Shown here one piece after another: positions 1 through 12,599 of a stretch of DNA of 64,000 nt. The stretch covers positions 1 through 64,000 of the forward strand of contig SHXR01000015.1 in the NCBI GenBank assembly GCA_009693235.1. Direction: 5' to 3'. The position numbers and the translations under genes were made by a program. The stretch's first letter is position 1, and each line of letters starts with the position of its first letter. The notes below the pieces were generated by a model. That model saw only the letters and a list, made by a program, of their open reading frames with translations. It was not told the DNA's origin and ran no database searches. This DNA comes from Betaproteobacteria bacterium. GTDB taxonomy: Bacteria > Pseudomonadota > Gammaproteobacteria > Burkholderiales > SG8-39.

Positions 1-2
1 TG

Positions 3-140
3 TTGCTGGGTCATTGTGAGCGAAGTTTTCGCCGCTACATTGAGCGTTTCCAAGCCGATGGGCTGGAGGGGCTGCTGGACAAGCGCTTGAGCCAGATCTC
101 CAAACGTCGAGCCAACCAAGCGGAGATTGATGGCGTGGTG
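3..140 (+). mobile_element. Transposase N-terminal fragment (ISNCY-like)
   Basis: About 45 codons match the helix-turn-helix region typical of ISNCY/IS1202-like transposases (CERSFRRYIERF, then DKRLSQISKRRA). The frame then runs without a stop into NamZ sequence. No inverted repeat or catalytic domain is visible, so this is only a remnant, or one side of an assembly junction. Confidence 0.5.
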
Positions 141-914
141 CACAGCTACGCGATGGAAGCGGCCGCGCAAGCGCGCATCCCGTTCATCGTGCTGGATCGG
201 CCCAATCCCCTGGGTGGCCGCGCGGTGGAAGGCCCGCTGCTCGATGCTGATCAAACCTCCTTTACCGGCTACTTTCCCTTGCCGGTCCGTCATGGCATGA
301 CGATCGGTGAACTTGCGCAGTACTTCAATGCGGAAGCGAAAATCGGCGCTGCGTTGCAGGTCGTCAAGATGCAGCACTACACGCGCAATCTTTGGTACGA
401 CCAGACTGGCCTGCCTTGGATCGCCCCCTCACCGAATCTGCGCCGCCTTGAACAAGCGATCCTGTACCCCGGCATTGCCTGGGTGGAGGGCACCAATGTC
501 AGCGTAGGGCGCGGCACCGATCGGCCATTCGAACTGTTTGGCGCGCCCTGGATTGATAGCGCGAAACTCACCGAGTATCTCAATGGCCGCAACATCGCCG
601 GCGTTTTCTTCACTCCGACGAAATTTACCGCGACCTCCAGCCGGCATGCCGGCAAACCAAGTCATGGTGTAGGCGTCGCGCTGCAGAACCGCGAGACGCT
701 GGATTCCTCCGTGCTGGGGCTGGAAATCGTCGTGGCGCTCGCGAAACTATTTCCCCAGCACTTCGATCTGCCAAAGACTGCCAGCATCATCGGTTCAAAA
801 GCGGTCTCAAGCGCGATTGGGGCGGGCATCGATCCGACGACGATCGTCGCCAACTGGCAGTCCGATCTGGAGCAGTTTCGCGCGCGACGGGACCGCTACT
901 TACTGTATCGGTAG
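3..914 (+). pseudogene. Chimeric ORF: transposase N-terminus fused to truncated NamZ (DUF1343)
   Basis: The open frame of 303 codons joins two unrelated pieces. Residues 1 to about 45 resemble the helix-turn-helix start of an ISNCY/IS1202-type transposase (SFRRYIERFQADGLEGLLDK). From about residue 48 the protein is the C-terminal part of a NamZ-type exo-beta-N-acetylmuramidase, with family signatures LDRPNPLGG, RHGMTIGELA, EGTNVSVGRGT and a final RDRYLLY. The first ~170 residues expected for NamZ, including its signal peptide, are missing. NamZ enzymes trim terminal MurNAc from peptidoglycan fragments. The hybrid lacks an export signal, so it is probably not functional. The gene runs to the window edge and is convergent with folP, 7 bp away. 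The NamZ assignment is firm; the transposase family name is less so. Confidence 0.75.
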
Positions 915-921
915 CAAGGCG

Positions 922-1791
922 TCAGTCGGGATCAGCGCGTTGCACCGCCGCGAGGATGGCCAATGCATCCCGCGTCGCCGCGACATCGTGAACGCGGACG
1001 ATCTGTGCCCCGCGCTCAACCGCAAGCAATGCTGCCGCGATGCTCGCGGGCAATCTTTCATGGGCGGGGCGTCCGGTAATGTTGCCGAGCATTGATTTGC
1101 GCGATAAACCGACCAGCACCGCAACCCCTGCGCTGCTAAATTGCTGTAGCGCCCTAAGCAGTGCAAGATTGTGATCGAGATTTTTGCCGAAACCGAAGCC
1201 CGGATCGATCGCGATGCGATCGTGCGCGACCCCTGCATCCGCAAGCGCAGCAATCCTTTCCCGCAGAAACGCATCCACCTCACCGACCACATCAACATAG
1301 GTGGGATGAGCCTGCATGGTTCGCGGCTCCCCCCGCATATGCATGACGCAAAGAGCCGCCGCGGTCTTCGCGAGCGCCTCGATGGCACCTGCGGCGCGAA
1401 ACGCATTGACGTCGTTGATCATCGCGGCGCCCGCTTGCATGGCCTCCCGCATGACCACAGGCTTCGAGGTGTCGATGGAAATGGGTACCTCAAGACGTGC
1501 CAGCGCGGTCAATACCGGCAGCAAGCGATCGAGTTCCTCGTCTGCGCTCACCGGTGCGGCGCCAGGCCGTGTCGATTCTGCCCCCAGATCCAACAGATCA
1601 GCGCCCTCCTCCACGAGCCGATGGGCGTGATCGACCGCCCGTTGTGCATCGAGAAAGGCGCCGCCGTCGGAAAATGAATCGGGTGTGATATTGACGATGC
1701 CCATGATGCGCGGGCAATCGAGCATCAAAACAAAACGGCCGCATCGTAGGATGTGGCCGTCGGTCAGTGATGAGGCGCTTGCCTCCATCAT
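922..1791 (-). CDS. folP: Dihydropteroate synthase
   Basis: This 289-residue cytoplasmic enzyme joins p-aminobenzoate to hydroxymethyl-dihydropterin pyrophosphate in folate synthesis and is the sulfonamide target. The substrate loops are visible: GIVNITPDSFSDGG near residue 32, DLGAESTRPGA near 68, DTSKP near 107, INDVNAF near 125, DPGFGFGKN near 196 and VGLSRKS near 225. Length fits the family (~280). It lies 12 bp downstream of ftsH on the same strand, the usual beta/gammaproteobacterial order, so co-transcription is likely. Two ATGs in tandem begin the frame. glmM, which commonly follows folP, is absent. Confidence 0.96.
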   Translation of the reverse strand: MMEASASSLTDGHILRCGRFVLMLDCPRIMGIVNITPDSFSDGGAFLDAQRAVDHAHRLVEEGADLLDLGAESTRPGAAPVSADEELDRLLPVLTALARLEVPISIDTSKPVVMREAMQAGAAMINDVNAFRAAGAIEALAKTAAALCVMHMRGEPRTMQAHPTYVDVVGEVDAFLRERIAALADAGVAHDRIAIDPGFGFGKNLDHNLALLRALQQFSSAGVAVLVGLSRKSMLGNITGRPAHERLPASIAAALLAVERGAQIVRVHDVAATRDALAILAAVQRADPD

Positions 1792-1803
1792 TTCACCACG
1801 CGC

Positions 1804-3696
1804 TTAAGCCGTAACAGGAGCTGGCGTTGGGCCGGCGCCGGGTTGCGGAGGTTGCGGTGCGGGGGGCGCGCTAGAGGGCTTCGGCGGCCGGGGCGGCAGA
1901 CCTGCCATGATGTCGTTGATTTGGTCCGCATCGATGGTTTCCAGCTCCAGCAACGCCTTGGCCATCGCCTCAACTTTGTCGCGATTCTCTTCGAGGATGC
2001 GCCGGGCCAGCTTGTATTGCTCGTCGATGATGCGGCGGATCTCGCTATCGACCTTTTGCATGGTCGCTTCCGACACGTTCTTGTGCGTGGTGATCGACCG
2101 ACCGAGGAACACTTCCCCTTCGTTCTCGCCGTACACCATCGGACCCAATTCATCGGACATGCCGTAGCGGGTGACCATATCGCGCGCCATTTGGGTCGCC
2201 CGTTCAAAGTCGTTAGTCGCACCGGTGGTCATCTGGTGCATGAACAATTCTTCTGCCACGCGCCCGCCAAACAGCACCGCGATGCGATTCAGCAGAAACT
2301 CGCGGTCATAGGAGTAGCGGTCTTCCTCGGGCAATTGCATCGTCACGCCGAGCGCCCTGCCGCGCGGGATGATCGTGACCTTGTGTACCGGATCCGTCTT
2401 CGGCAGGACCTTCGCGACGATCGCATGACCCGACTCATGAAATGCGGTGTTGCGGCGCTCTTCGATGCTCATGACGAGCGATCGACGTTCCGCACCCATC
2501 ATGATCTTGTCTTTGGCACGCTCGAAGTCATCCATATCGACCAGCCGCTTGGTTTTGCGTGCGGCGAACAGCGCCGCTTCGTTCACCAGATTCGCGAGAT
2601 CGGCGCCTGAGAATCCCGGAGTTCCGCGGGCGATGATTTCGGCCTTTACGTCCGGTGCCAGCGGCACCTTGCGCATATGCACCAGCAGAATCTGTTCACG
2701 GCCGCGGATGTCAGGGAGCGGCACCACGACTTGGCGATCGAATCGACCCGGACGAAGCAACGCAGGATCCAGTACGTCTGGCCGGTTCGTCGCGGCAATC
2801 ACGATGACACCAGCGGTGGGCTCGAAACCATCCATCTCGACCAACAATTGATTGAGCGTTTGCTCGCGCTCATCGTTGCCGCCACCAAGACCCGCACCAC
2901 GCTGACGGCCGACGGCATCAATCTCGTCGATGAACACGATGCAAGGCGAATGCTTCTTGGCCTGTTCGAACATGTCGCGCACACGCGCGGCGCCGACACC
3001 GACAAACATCTCGACGAAGTCTGAACCGGAAATCGAGAAGAACGGCACCTTCGCCTCACCGGCGATGGCCCGCGCAAGCAGGGTCTTTCCGGTGCCGGGG
3101 TTGCCCACCATCAGGACGCCCTTCGGAATGCGACCGCCTAGTTTCTGAAACTTCGATGGGTCACGCAGGAAGTCGACCAGCTCGGACACTTCTTCCTTCG
3201 CTTCATCACAGCCGGCAACGTCGGCAAACGTCACGGTGTTGTTGGATTCGTTCAGCATCCGCGCACGGGATTTCCCGAATGAGAAGGCACCGCCCCGACC
3301 GCCGCCTTGCATCTGGCGCATGAAGAAGATCCAGACGCCGATCAACAGCAGCATCGGGAACCAGGAAATGAAGATATGCATCAGCGTGGACTGTTCTTCC
3401 TGAGGCTTGGGCGCTTCGACCACGACGCCCGCCTTCATCAGATCGCTGACCATCCAGATATCGCCCATCAGGCCCGGGGAATAAGACTGAATCGCGCGGC
3501 CTTCACTCGTCTCGGCCTTGATGACCCGCCCCTCGATGGTGACCCGCTTGATGCGACCGGCCTTTGCCTCATCGATGAGCTGCGAGTAGGGAATCGACTG
3601 GCCGCGCGGTTCACGCTGATTGAACTGGTTAAATACAGTCATCAGCACCAGCCCGATTACCAGCCAGATCACTAGGTTCTTGACGAGATTGTTCAA
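1804..3696 (-). CDS. ftsH: ATP-dependent zinc metalloprotease FtsH
   Basis: Membrane-anchored AAA+ protease that degrades misfolded membrane proteins and regulators such as sigma-32 and LpxC. I chose a TTG start because it is preceded by AAGGAG at 5-nt spacing and gives the classic N-terminus [14 protein letters not shown]; the frame itself stays open 30 codons further upstream. With this start the protein has 630 residues: a first membrane helix at about 4-22, a periplasmic domain, a second helix near 107-126, Walker A GNPGTGKT at 198-205, Walker B with FIDEID near 257, the AATNRPD sensor region and the zinc site HESGH at 421-425. The C-terminus is rich in proline and alanine. folP follows 12 bp downstream. 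Confidence 0.97.
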   Translation of the reverse strand: MNNLVKNLVIWLVIGLVLMTVFNQFNQREPRGQSIPYSQLIDEAKAGRIKRVTIEGRVIKAETSEGRAIQSYSPGLMGDIWMVSDLMKAGVVVEAPKPQEEQSTLMHIFISWFPMLLLIGVWIFFMRQMQGGGRGGAFSFGKSRARMLNESNNTVTFADVAGCDEAKEEVSELVDFLRDPSKFQKLGGRIPKGVLMVGNPGTGKTLLARAIAGEAKVPFFSISGSDFVEMFVGVGAARVRDMFEQAKKHSPCIVFIDEIDAVGRQRGAGLGGGNDEREQTLNQLLVEMDGFEPTAGVIVIAATNRPDVLDPALLRPGRFDRQVVVPLPDIRGREQILLVHMRKVPLAPDVKAEIIARGTPGFSGADLANLVNEAALFAARKTKRLVDMDDFERAKDKIMMGAERRSLVMSIEERRNTAFHESGHAIVAKVLPKTDPVHKVTIIPRGRALGVTMQLPEEDRYSYDREFLLNRIAVLFGGRVAEELFMHQMTTGATNDFERATQMARDMVTRYGMSDELGPMVYGENEGEVFLGRSITTHKNVSEATMQKVDSEIRRIIDEQYKLARRILEENRDKVEAMAKALLELETIDADQINDIMAGLPPRPPKPSSAPPAPQPPQPGAGPTPAPVTA

Positions 3697-3950
3697 GCTC
3701 ACTCCTTGAGGTCCACATTTCGCAGGCCGTGGTAAGTGCCTGCGCGGGAAACTTGTGCACGATTCGCACGGTCTACTGTGCACCAAAACCCACCTTGGCG
3801 GCCCGCCGATTTGGCGCGAAAAACCGAGGTACTTCCTTCATTTACACGGCATCAGTCGGCCGTTCGGCGCAATTCTAATCCGAAAGGGCCGGCAAATCCC
3901 GCTCTAATCCGTGGCGAACACCTCCTGATCTTGGGACGAATTCCTAAGAA

Positions 3951-4598
3951 TCAAGTCTCTCCTGATACGCAATAGCCGCGCGCCACGAGATACATTTCTG
4001 CTGATCGATCCCGCGATGCCTCGGGTTTGCGGGAGGTCACGTCTTCGAATCGCTTGCGAAGGGTAGCCAGTAATGCCGGAAAACCGCTTCCCTGGAATGC
4101 TTTGATGACGAACGCGCCTTTTGGTTTCATGTGATGCACAACAAAATCCAGGGCGAGCTCAGACAACAACTCGGAGCGGGCTTGATCAACCGATGCGATA
4201 CCCGACAAATTAGGCGAAAGATCGGACAGCACCACATCCACCCGCGCTCCGCCCAGCGCATCGGTGATGGCAGCGAGAATCGGGTCCGCAGTGAAATCGC
4301 CTTCGATGATCGCGATCCCTGGCAGCGGTGCGATCGGCAGCAGATCGACCGCAACAATCCTGCCTTTAGCACCGATCCGCGCGGCAGCCACCTGCGACCA
4401 GCTGCCGGGCGCCGCACCAAGATCAACCACCAACTGGCCCGGCGCAAAGAGACGGTCACGCTCATTGATTTCGATCAGCTTATAGGCCGCGCGCGAGCGA
4501 TATCCTTCCGCTTTAGCCCGGCGCACGAACGGATCATTGACATGCTCGTCCATCCAGCGTACACCGCCCCGTACCATGCGCCCACCTTGGCGTGCCAT
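3951..4598 (-). CDS. rlmE: 23S rRNA (uridine-2'-O-)-methyltransferase RlmE (FtsJ/RrmJ)
   Basis: SAM-dependent enzyme that 2'-O-methylates U2552 in the 23S rRNA A-loop during late 50S assembly. In the 215-residue protein the SAM motif [14 protein letters not shown] is near residue 60, and the K-D-K-E catalytic set is suggested by SRAAYKL, LSDLSPN, VIKAFQG and the SAEMY end. The ATG at 4598 is preferred over a TTG one codon earlier. It lies upstream of ftsH on the same strand, with a 254-bp gap that shows no clear promoter to me. Its start is head-to-head with yhbY, only about 11 bp apart. Confidence 0.95.
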   Translation of the reverse strand: MARQGGRMVRGGVRWMDEHVNDPFVRRAKAEGYRSRAAYKLIEINERDRLFAPGQLVVDLGAAPGSWSQVAAARIGAKGRIVAVDLLPIAPLPGIAIIEGDFTADPILAAITDALGGARVDVVLSDLSPNLSGIASVDQARSELLSELALDFVVHHMKPKGAFVIKAFQGSGFPALLATLRKRFEDVTSRKPEASRDRSAEMYLVARGYCVSGET

Positions 4599-4609
4599 CA
4601 ATTCTCACC

Positions 4610-5014
4610 ATGCAAATTGCGAATAACACATCCGCTTCAGTGCCAACGCCGCAGCCGGCGCTTTCAACAGCAGTCCGTAGTGCACTGCGCGCCCGCGCGC
4701 ATGCGCTGGCGCCGGTCGTCATGATCAGCGGGCGGGGCTTGACGGAAGGCGTGCTGGCCGAAATCAATCGATCTTTGACCAGTCACGAGCTCATCAAAAT
4801 CCGCGTGCTGGATACCGACCGCATCGAACGCGATGCCCTGCTGGCAGAAGTGTGCGACCGGGCCCGCGCCCAGCCGGTCCAGCATACCGGAAAAATCCTG
4901 GTCGTCTATCGAGAGAATCCGGAGCGCCCTGAGAAGGACGTCGAAGCAACGCCCGTGCGGGCAAAACCCGTAGCGAAACGGGTGAACGTGCGGCGCCGGA
5001 TGATCAAGAAGTAG
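4610..5014 (+). CDS. yhbY: YhbY-type CRM-domain RNA-binding protein
   Basis: Small CRS1/YhbY (CRM) domain protein; E. coli YhbY binds pre-50S ribosomal particles. The CRM core spans roughly residues 25-110, with ALAPVVMISGRGLTEGVLAE, a G-R-G RNA-binding loop, then ELIKIRV and KILVVYREN. A basic tail (KRVNVRRRMIKK) follows. The ATG at 4610 gives 134 residues; a GTG at 4592 would add six and make the gene overlap the rlmE start. Neither has a strong ribosome-binding site. Divergent from rlmE and convergent with greA, a conserved betaproteobacterial arrangement. Ends with TAG. Confidence 0.88.
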   Translation: MQIANNTSASVPTPQPALSTAVRSALRARAHALAPVVMISGRGLTEGVLAEINRSLTSHELIKIRVLDTDRIERDALLAEVCDRARAQPVQHTGKILVVYRENPERPEKDVEATPVRAKPVAKRVNVRRRMIKK

Positions 5015-5053
5015 CGAAAAGGAATCGACCCTTCACCCTTCACCGCCTTCAAT

Positions 5054-5530
5054 CTACTCGTACCGCACCGCCAAAACCTCCATCTCCCGCACCCCGCCCG
5101 GTGCCTGTATTTCGACGATATCGCCGACCGATTTGCCGATCACGGCGCGCGCTGTGGGTGAGCCGATCGAAATCTTGCCCAATTTAATATCCGCTTCGTC
5201 TTCACCCACGATCTGGTAGGTGACCCGTTCGCCGGATTCAACGTTTTCCAGATCCACCGTCGCGCCAAATACGCAGCGCCCCTCCGCATCGAGCGTTTTG
5301 GGATCGACCACCACCGAACTTGACAGCTTGGATTCCACTTCAGCGATGCGACCCTCGACAAATCCCTGACGCTCCTTGGCCGCATCGTATTCGGCATTCT
5401 CAGAGAGATCGCCGTGCGCGCGCGCCTCGGCAATCGCTTGAATGACAGAAGGGCGATCGACGGTCTTGAGACGATGTAACTCGGCACGCAATTTCTCGGC
5501 GCCGGCAACGGTTAGCGGGAATTTGGTCAT
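5054..5530 (-). CDS. greA: Transcription elongation factor GreA
   Basis: GreA rescues backtracked RNA polymerase by stimulating transcript cleavage. The 158-residue length is standard. The N-terminal coiled coil covers about 1-75 (FPLTVAGAEKLRAELHRLK), with the DLSENAEYDAAKE tip that carries the acidic residues acting in the polymerase secondary channel. The C-terminal FKBP-like domain shows IKLGKISIGSPTARAVIGK. It lies downstream of carB on the same strand, but a hairpin with a T-run separates them, so it probably has its own promoter in the 117-bp gap. Confidence 0.97.
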   Translation of the reverse strand: MTKFPLTVAGAEKLRAELHRLKTVDRPSVIQAIAEARAHGDLSENAEYDAAKERQGFVEGRIAEVESKLSSSVVVDPKTLDAEGRCVFGATVDLENVESGERVTYQIVGEDEADIKLGKISIGSPTARAVIGKSVGDIVEIQAPGGVREMEVLAVRYE

Positions 5531-5554
5531 GGGATGGAACCCTCGGCCGCACTT

Positions 5555-5584
5555 GTAAAAACAAACCCCGGCAGCGGGCCGGGG
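5555..5584 (-). terminator. Rho-independent terminator after carB
   Basis: Read on the minus strand, the 7-bp G+C-only stem (CCCCGGC at 5566-5572 with GCCGGGG at 5578-5584) has a 5-nt loop and is followed by a T-rich tract. It lies 64 bp after the carB stop and before greA, fitting the end of the carAB transcript. Confidence 0.8.
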
Positions 5585-5647
5585 ATCAATGAAAGCCGAA
5601 TCATGTCACCATCTTGGCGGCTGTGGGAAGGGTACTGTGCGACCAAT

Positions 5648-8872
<3,225 letters not shown>

Positions 8873-8873
8873 G

Positions 8874-9998
8874 TCAGCGCATCATCTTCACGAAACGATC
8901 GAACAGATAACCGACATCGCGTGGACCAGGACTCGCCTCCGGATGCCCCTGGAAACAAAACGCCGGGCGATCGGTGCGCGCAAGCCCTTGAATCGTGCCA
9001 TCGAAGAGCGACACATGCGTCACTCGCAGCGTCGCCGGCAAACGATCGGCATCCACCGCGAAGCCGTGATTCTGGCTGGTGATCACGACACTGCCGGTGT
9101 CCAAGTCTTTCACCGGATGGTTGGCGCCGTGATGGCCCAGCTTCATCTTCATCGTTTTGCCACCGGAAGCGAGCGCCATCAACTGATGCCCAAGGCAAAT
9201 ACCGAAGATCGGCAGGCGCGTTTCGTCGAGCAACTGTTTGATGGCGCGAATGGCGTAATCGCACGGTTCCGGATCACCGGGTCCATTCGACAGAAAAATG
9301 CCGTCAGGCGCGAGCTTCAGAACTTCCGCCGCGCTGGTCTTGGCGGGCACGACGGTTACCTTGCACTGACGATCCACCAGCAACCGCAAAATGTTGCGCT
9401 TGACGCCAAAGTCGTAGGCGACGACGTGATGTCGCGTCGCCAATTGTTTGGCATGACCGATCCCGAGTCGCCAGGAACGTTCGCGCCAAGGATAAGCGTT
9501 TGGCGTGGTCACGACTTGCGCGAGATCCATCCCGCTAAGGCCCGGAAACGAGCGAGCCGCCGCAATGGCAGCCTCTTCGTCCACGACCCCCGCCATCACC
9601 GCGCCGCTCTGCGCGCCCTTCTCTCGCAACAAGCGCGTGAGCCGGCGCGTATCGATATTCGCAATCGCCACGATCTTGTGACGCGCAAGATAGCCACTCA
9701 AGCTTTCGGTCGATCGCCAATTGGACACCACTAGCGATGCATCGCGAATCACCAGGCCGGCGGCGTGAATACGCCCGGCCTCTTCATCCTCCGGATTAAC
9801 GCCGGTATTGCCGATGTGCGGATAGGTCAGCGTGACAATCTGGCGCGCATACGAGGGATCGGTGAGGATCTCCTGATACCCGGTCATGGCGGTATTGAAG
9901 ACCACTTCGCCGACAGCTAGGCCTGCGGCGCCCAGCGCTTGCCCCCGAAATACCGTGCCGTCTGCAAGGGCAAGAACGGCTGGAGAGGGCGAAGTCAC
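8874..9998 (-). CDS. carA: Carbamoyl-phosphate synthase small subunit (glutaminase)
   Basis: Class I glutamine amidotransferase subunit that hydrolyses glutamine and channels ammonia to CarB. The 374 residues show the N-terminal domain ([23 protein letters not shown]) and a C-terminal GATase domain with nucleophile Cys in [13 protein letters not shown] near residue 262 and the His-Glu pair in [12 protein letters not shown] near residue 344. The start is GTG, without an obvious ribosome-binding site. A 6-bp hairpin lies just upstream and a possible -10 further up, so leader regulation is possible but unproven. Confidence 0.97.
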   Translation of the reverse strand: MTSPSPAVLALADGTVFRGQALGAAGLAVGEVVFNTAMTGYQEILTDPSYARQIVTLTYPHIGNTGVNPEDEEAGRIHAAGLVIRDASLVVSNWRSTESLSGYLARHKIVAIANIDTRRLTRLLREKGAQSGAVMAGVVDEEAAIAAARSFPGLSGMDLAQVVTTPNAYPWRERSWRLGIGHAKQLATRHHVVAYDFGVKRNILRLLVDRQCKVTVVPAKTSAAEVLKLAPDGIFLSNGPGDPEPCDYAIRAIKQLLDETRLPIFGICLGHQLMALASGGKTMKMKLGHHGANHPVKDLDTGSVVITSQNHGFAVDADRLPATLRVTHVSLFDGTIQGLARTDRPAFCFQGHPEASPGPRDVGYLFDRFVKMMR

Positions 9999-10019
9999 GG
10001 TGGTCGGAACGCTTTGAGC

Positions 10020-10037
10020 GGGTGAATGCGCTCACCC
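10020..10037 (-). promoter_or_regulatory. Hairpin in the carA leader
   Basis: Perfect inverted repeat GGGTGA/TCACCC with a 6-nt loop, about 20 nt upstream of the carA GTG. Its position could affect translation initiation or bind a regulator. No function is known from the sequence. Confidence 0.35.
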
Positions 10038-10125
10038 ATTTTGAATCGGGGGAATCGAATTCTGCGGACGCGCGTACGCCGAATCTGCACCACCGATTCC
10101 GCACGCCATCAATTCTGAGCGGCGA

Positions 10126-10131
10126 ATTTTA
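10126..10131 (-). promoter_or_regulatory. Possible -10 element of carA
   Basis: Minus-strand TAAAAT preceded by GTG, about 130 nt upstream of carA in the 177-bp gap. No convincing -35 lies at the right distance, so this is only a candidate. Confidence 0.3.
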
Positions 10132-10175
10132 CACTACCGCGTGCCGCGCCGCAGCAAACCTCCCAACGACCCTGA

Positions 10176-10592
10176 TCAGCCGCGTTTCCAGCGTTCGAGA
10201 TCGCGTCGATCGCGCTTGGTCGGTCGACCTTGAATGGCATGGGCCGGCTCATGCGCAAGCTTGCGTTGCAGCACTCGCAGGGCCCGCTTTTCGACGCTTT
10301 CCGGCGTCTCCTGATACAGCGTCTGAGCGATGGTGGCCGAGCCGCGACGCGTCTCCAGCACTTTCACCTCGATGTCCCATTCATAATCGCCAATCGTCAC
10401 AATCAACCGGTCGCCGATTTTCAACTCTTTAGCGGGCTTGATGCGTTCTTCATGCCACCGCACCTTCCCCGCGTCGATCGCGTGTGCCGTAAGGGAGCGT
10501 GTCTTGAAAAACCGCGCTGCCCAGAGCCACTTATCGATGCGGCAGCGATCGTCGTCGTCTTGGTCCTCAACCGGCGTGTTGCGACGGCTCAT
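10176..10592 (-). CDS. hslR: Hsp15-type S4-domain RNA-binding protein
   Basis: The 138-residue protein has an S4 RNA-binding fold at about 17-80: CRIDKWLWAARFFKTRSLT, AGKVRWHEERIKPAKELKIGD, then TIGDYEWDIEV. This is the pattern of heat-shock protein Hsp15 (HslR), which binds 50S subunits carrying stalled nascent chains. The basic C-terminus (RPTKRDRRDLERWKRG) matches the family. It lies between the ABC exporter gene (22 bp upstream, same strand) and carA, and may be read with the exporter. Its strongly acidic start (EDQDDDDR) is unremarkable. Confidence 0.88.
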   Translation of the reverse strand: MSRRNTPVEDQDDDDRCRIDKWLWAARFFKTRSLTAHAIDAGKVRWHEERIKPAKELKIGDRLIVTIGDYEWDIEVKVLETRRGSATIAQTLYQETPESVEKRALRVLQRKLAHEPAHAIQGRPTKRDRRDLERWKRG

Positions 10593-10613
10593 GCCCGCTC
10601 ACCAAGGAAGAAA

Positions 10614-12443
10614 CTAGGGCGTGACGGCATCATCTTCTTGCTGCTGCAGCGCCCACATCTGCGCATAGAGCCCACCGGCATCGAGCAATTCACGATGCGC
10701 GCCGCGCTCGGCGATCCGTCCGTGATCCATCACGAGGATTTGATCGGCCCCCATGACCGTCGATAATCGGTGCGCAATCGTGAGCGTGGTACGCCCTTCG
10801 GAGATGCGGTCGAGTTCCGCCTGAATCGCCTTCTCTGATTTCGAATCCAAGGCCGAGGTGGCCTCATCAAAAATCAGAATCTTCGGATTTTTCAAGAGCG
10901 CCCGCGCAATGGCAACGCGCTGCTTTTCGCCGCCAGAGAGCTTCAAGCCACGCTCACCGACGGTGCTCTCGTACTTATCAGGAAGGGTGAGAATGAAATC
11001 GTGAATATGCGCCGCACGCGCCGCTTCGATCACTTCCTCCGGTGATGCGGTAGGCCGCCCATACTGGATGTTGTAGAGAATCGTGTCGTTGAAGAGGACG
11101 GTATCCTGCGGCACGATCCCGATCGCCCCTCGCAAGGACGTCTGGGTCACTGAGCGAATGTCCTTACCGTCGATGGTGATCCGCCCATCCGATACGTCGT
11201 AGAAACGGTAGAGCAGCCGCGCGAGCGTGGATTTTCCCGAACCCGAGTGCCCAACCACCGCAACGGTCTTGCCCGCGCCGATCTCGAAGCTCGTATCGAA
11301 GAGAATTTGGCGCTTCGCTTCATAGCTGAAATCGACGCTCTCGAAGCGGATATGCGGGCTCTCGGTCGCAAGGGGCGTCGCGCCCGGCGAATCGGCCACT
11401 TCGCGATTTTCCTCGAGCAGCCGGAACATCTTGTCCATGTCGATCAGCGATTGCTTGATCTCGCGATAGACCATGCCCAGGTGATTGAGCGGTATGTACA
11501 GTTGAATCAAGAGCGCATTCACGAGGACCAGATCACCGATGGTGAGCGTCTGGTCCATGACTCCCTCCGCGGCGAGCGCCATGAGCGCCGTAACCGCGAT
11601 CGCGATGATCATGCTTTGACCGACGTTCAAGACACCGAGCGACGCTTCGCTCTTCACCGCGGCCGTTTCGTATTTCTGCAGGCTCTCATCGAAGCGCCGC
11701 GCCTCGAACTCTTCATTCGAAAAATACTTGACCGTTTCATAGTTGAGCAGCGAGTCGATGGCCCGCGCATTCGCCGTGGAATCGAGCTCATTGGCGCGTT
11801 TTCTGATTTCGATGCGCCATTCCGTGATCAACAGCGTAAAGAGAATGTAGAGCGCGACCGCTGCGAAGGTCACCGCGGGAAAGCGCCAATCGAATTTGGC
11901 GATAAGCACGGCTGCGACCAGACCAAATTCGAGAATGACCGGAATGATCGAGAAGATCATGTAGGACATCAGGGTCGAGATGCCGCGCGTACCTCGCTCG
12001 ATATCACGAGTCATGCCACCGGTCTGCCGGTCGAGGTGGAACCGAAGACTCAGGCTATGCAGATGACGGAACACGGTGAGCGCGACGCGCCGGATCGCGC
12101 GTTGCGTCACGCGAATGAAGAGTACGTCCCGTAACTCGGCAAAGAGCGTCGAGGCAAATCGCAGCGCACCATAGGCAAGCAACAAGGCGACCGGCAATGC
12201 CACCAGGGCAAGCACAGGGTTAACCCGGTCGACCACATCCTTCAGAACGAGCGGTACCCCGACATTCGCGAGCTTCGCTGCGATCAGAAATCCCAGCGCG
12301 ACAAAAACGCGCACGCGGTATTCCCACAGGTAGGGAAAGAGCAAGCGAAGCGCTCGCCATTCGTTGCGCCGGACCAGCGGTGTCGGTTGGGTGGTGGGTT
12401 GCGCCGACGAAGGGAGCGGTGGCGAGGCGGCGTGGGGATTCAC
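10614..12443 (-). CDS. ABC transporter, ATP-binding/permease fusion (ATM1/HMT1 type)
   Basis: Half-transporter with membrane and ATPase domains on one chain (609 residues), expected to work as a homodimeric exporter in the inner membrane. The membrane domain, about residues 40-320, has six hydrophobic stretches. The ATPase domain carries Walker A GHSGSGKST near 394, signature LSGGEKQR near 500, Walker B ILIFDEATSALD and the His switch IAHRLSTV. The sequence around NEWRALRLLFPYLWEYR and the DRQTGGMTRDIERGTRG loop resemble ATM1/HMT-type exporters of glutathione-linked or metal-sulfur compounds. The substrate cannot be read from sequence. A 156-bp gap separates it from the divergent fadE. Confidence 0.92.
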   Translation of the reverse strand: MNPHAASPPLPSSAQPTTQPTPLVRRNEWRALRLLFPYLWEYRVRVFVALGFLIAAKLANVGVPLVLKDVVDRVNPVLALVALPVALLLAYGALRFASTLFAELRDVLFIRVTQRAIRRVALTVFRHLHSLSLRFHLDRQTGGMTRDIERGTRGISTLMSYMIFSIIPVILEFGLVAAVLIAKFDWRFPAVTFAAVALYILFTLLITEWRIEIRKRANELDSTANARAIDSLLNYETVKYFSNEEFEARRFDESLQKYETAAVKSEASLGVLNVGQSMIIAIAVTALMALAAEGVMDQTLTIGDLVLVNALLIQLYIPLNHLGMVYREIKQSLIDMDKMFRLLEENREVADSPGATPLATESPHIRFESVDFSYEAKRQILFDTSFEIGAGKTVAVVGHSGSGKSTLARLLYRFYDVSDGRITIDGKDIRSVTQTSLRGAIGIVPQDTVLFNDTILYNIQYGRPTASPEEVIEAARAAHIHDFILTLPDKYESTVGERGLKLSGGEKQRVAIARALLKNPKILIFDEATSALDSKSEKAIQAELDRISEGRTTLTIAHRLSTVMGADQILVMDHGRIAERGAHRELLDAGGLYAQMWALQQQEDDAVTP

Positions 12444-12599
12444 AGGAGAATGTAAGGACTGTTCGAGGCGTGATTCTAATCACTGGCGTGCCCGAACGCC
12501 CGCATTAGCCGTGAAGCTGTCCCGTTCTTTGCTCGACTACCCCCCATTCGGAACGGGCTCCAGTGGTTTATCCTTATCCCCTCTTTTGGGAGCCCGGGC

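Noticed and set aside
11247-12134. Long open frame antisense to the ABC exporter
   Set aside because: It lies opposite a well-recognised gene and its translation resembles no family; long antisense frames are common in GC-rich genes. The same holds for the frames opposite carB at 6527-7198 and 7334-7960.
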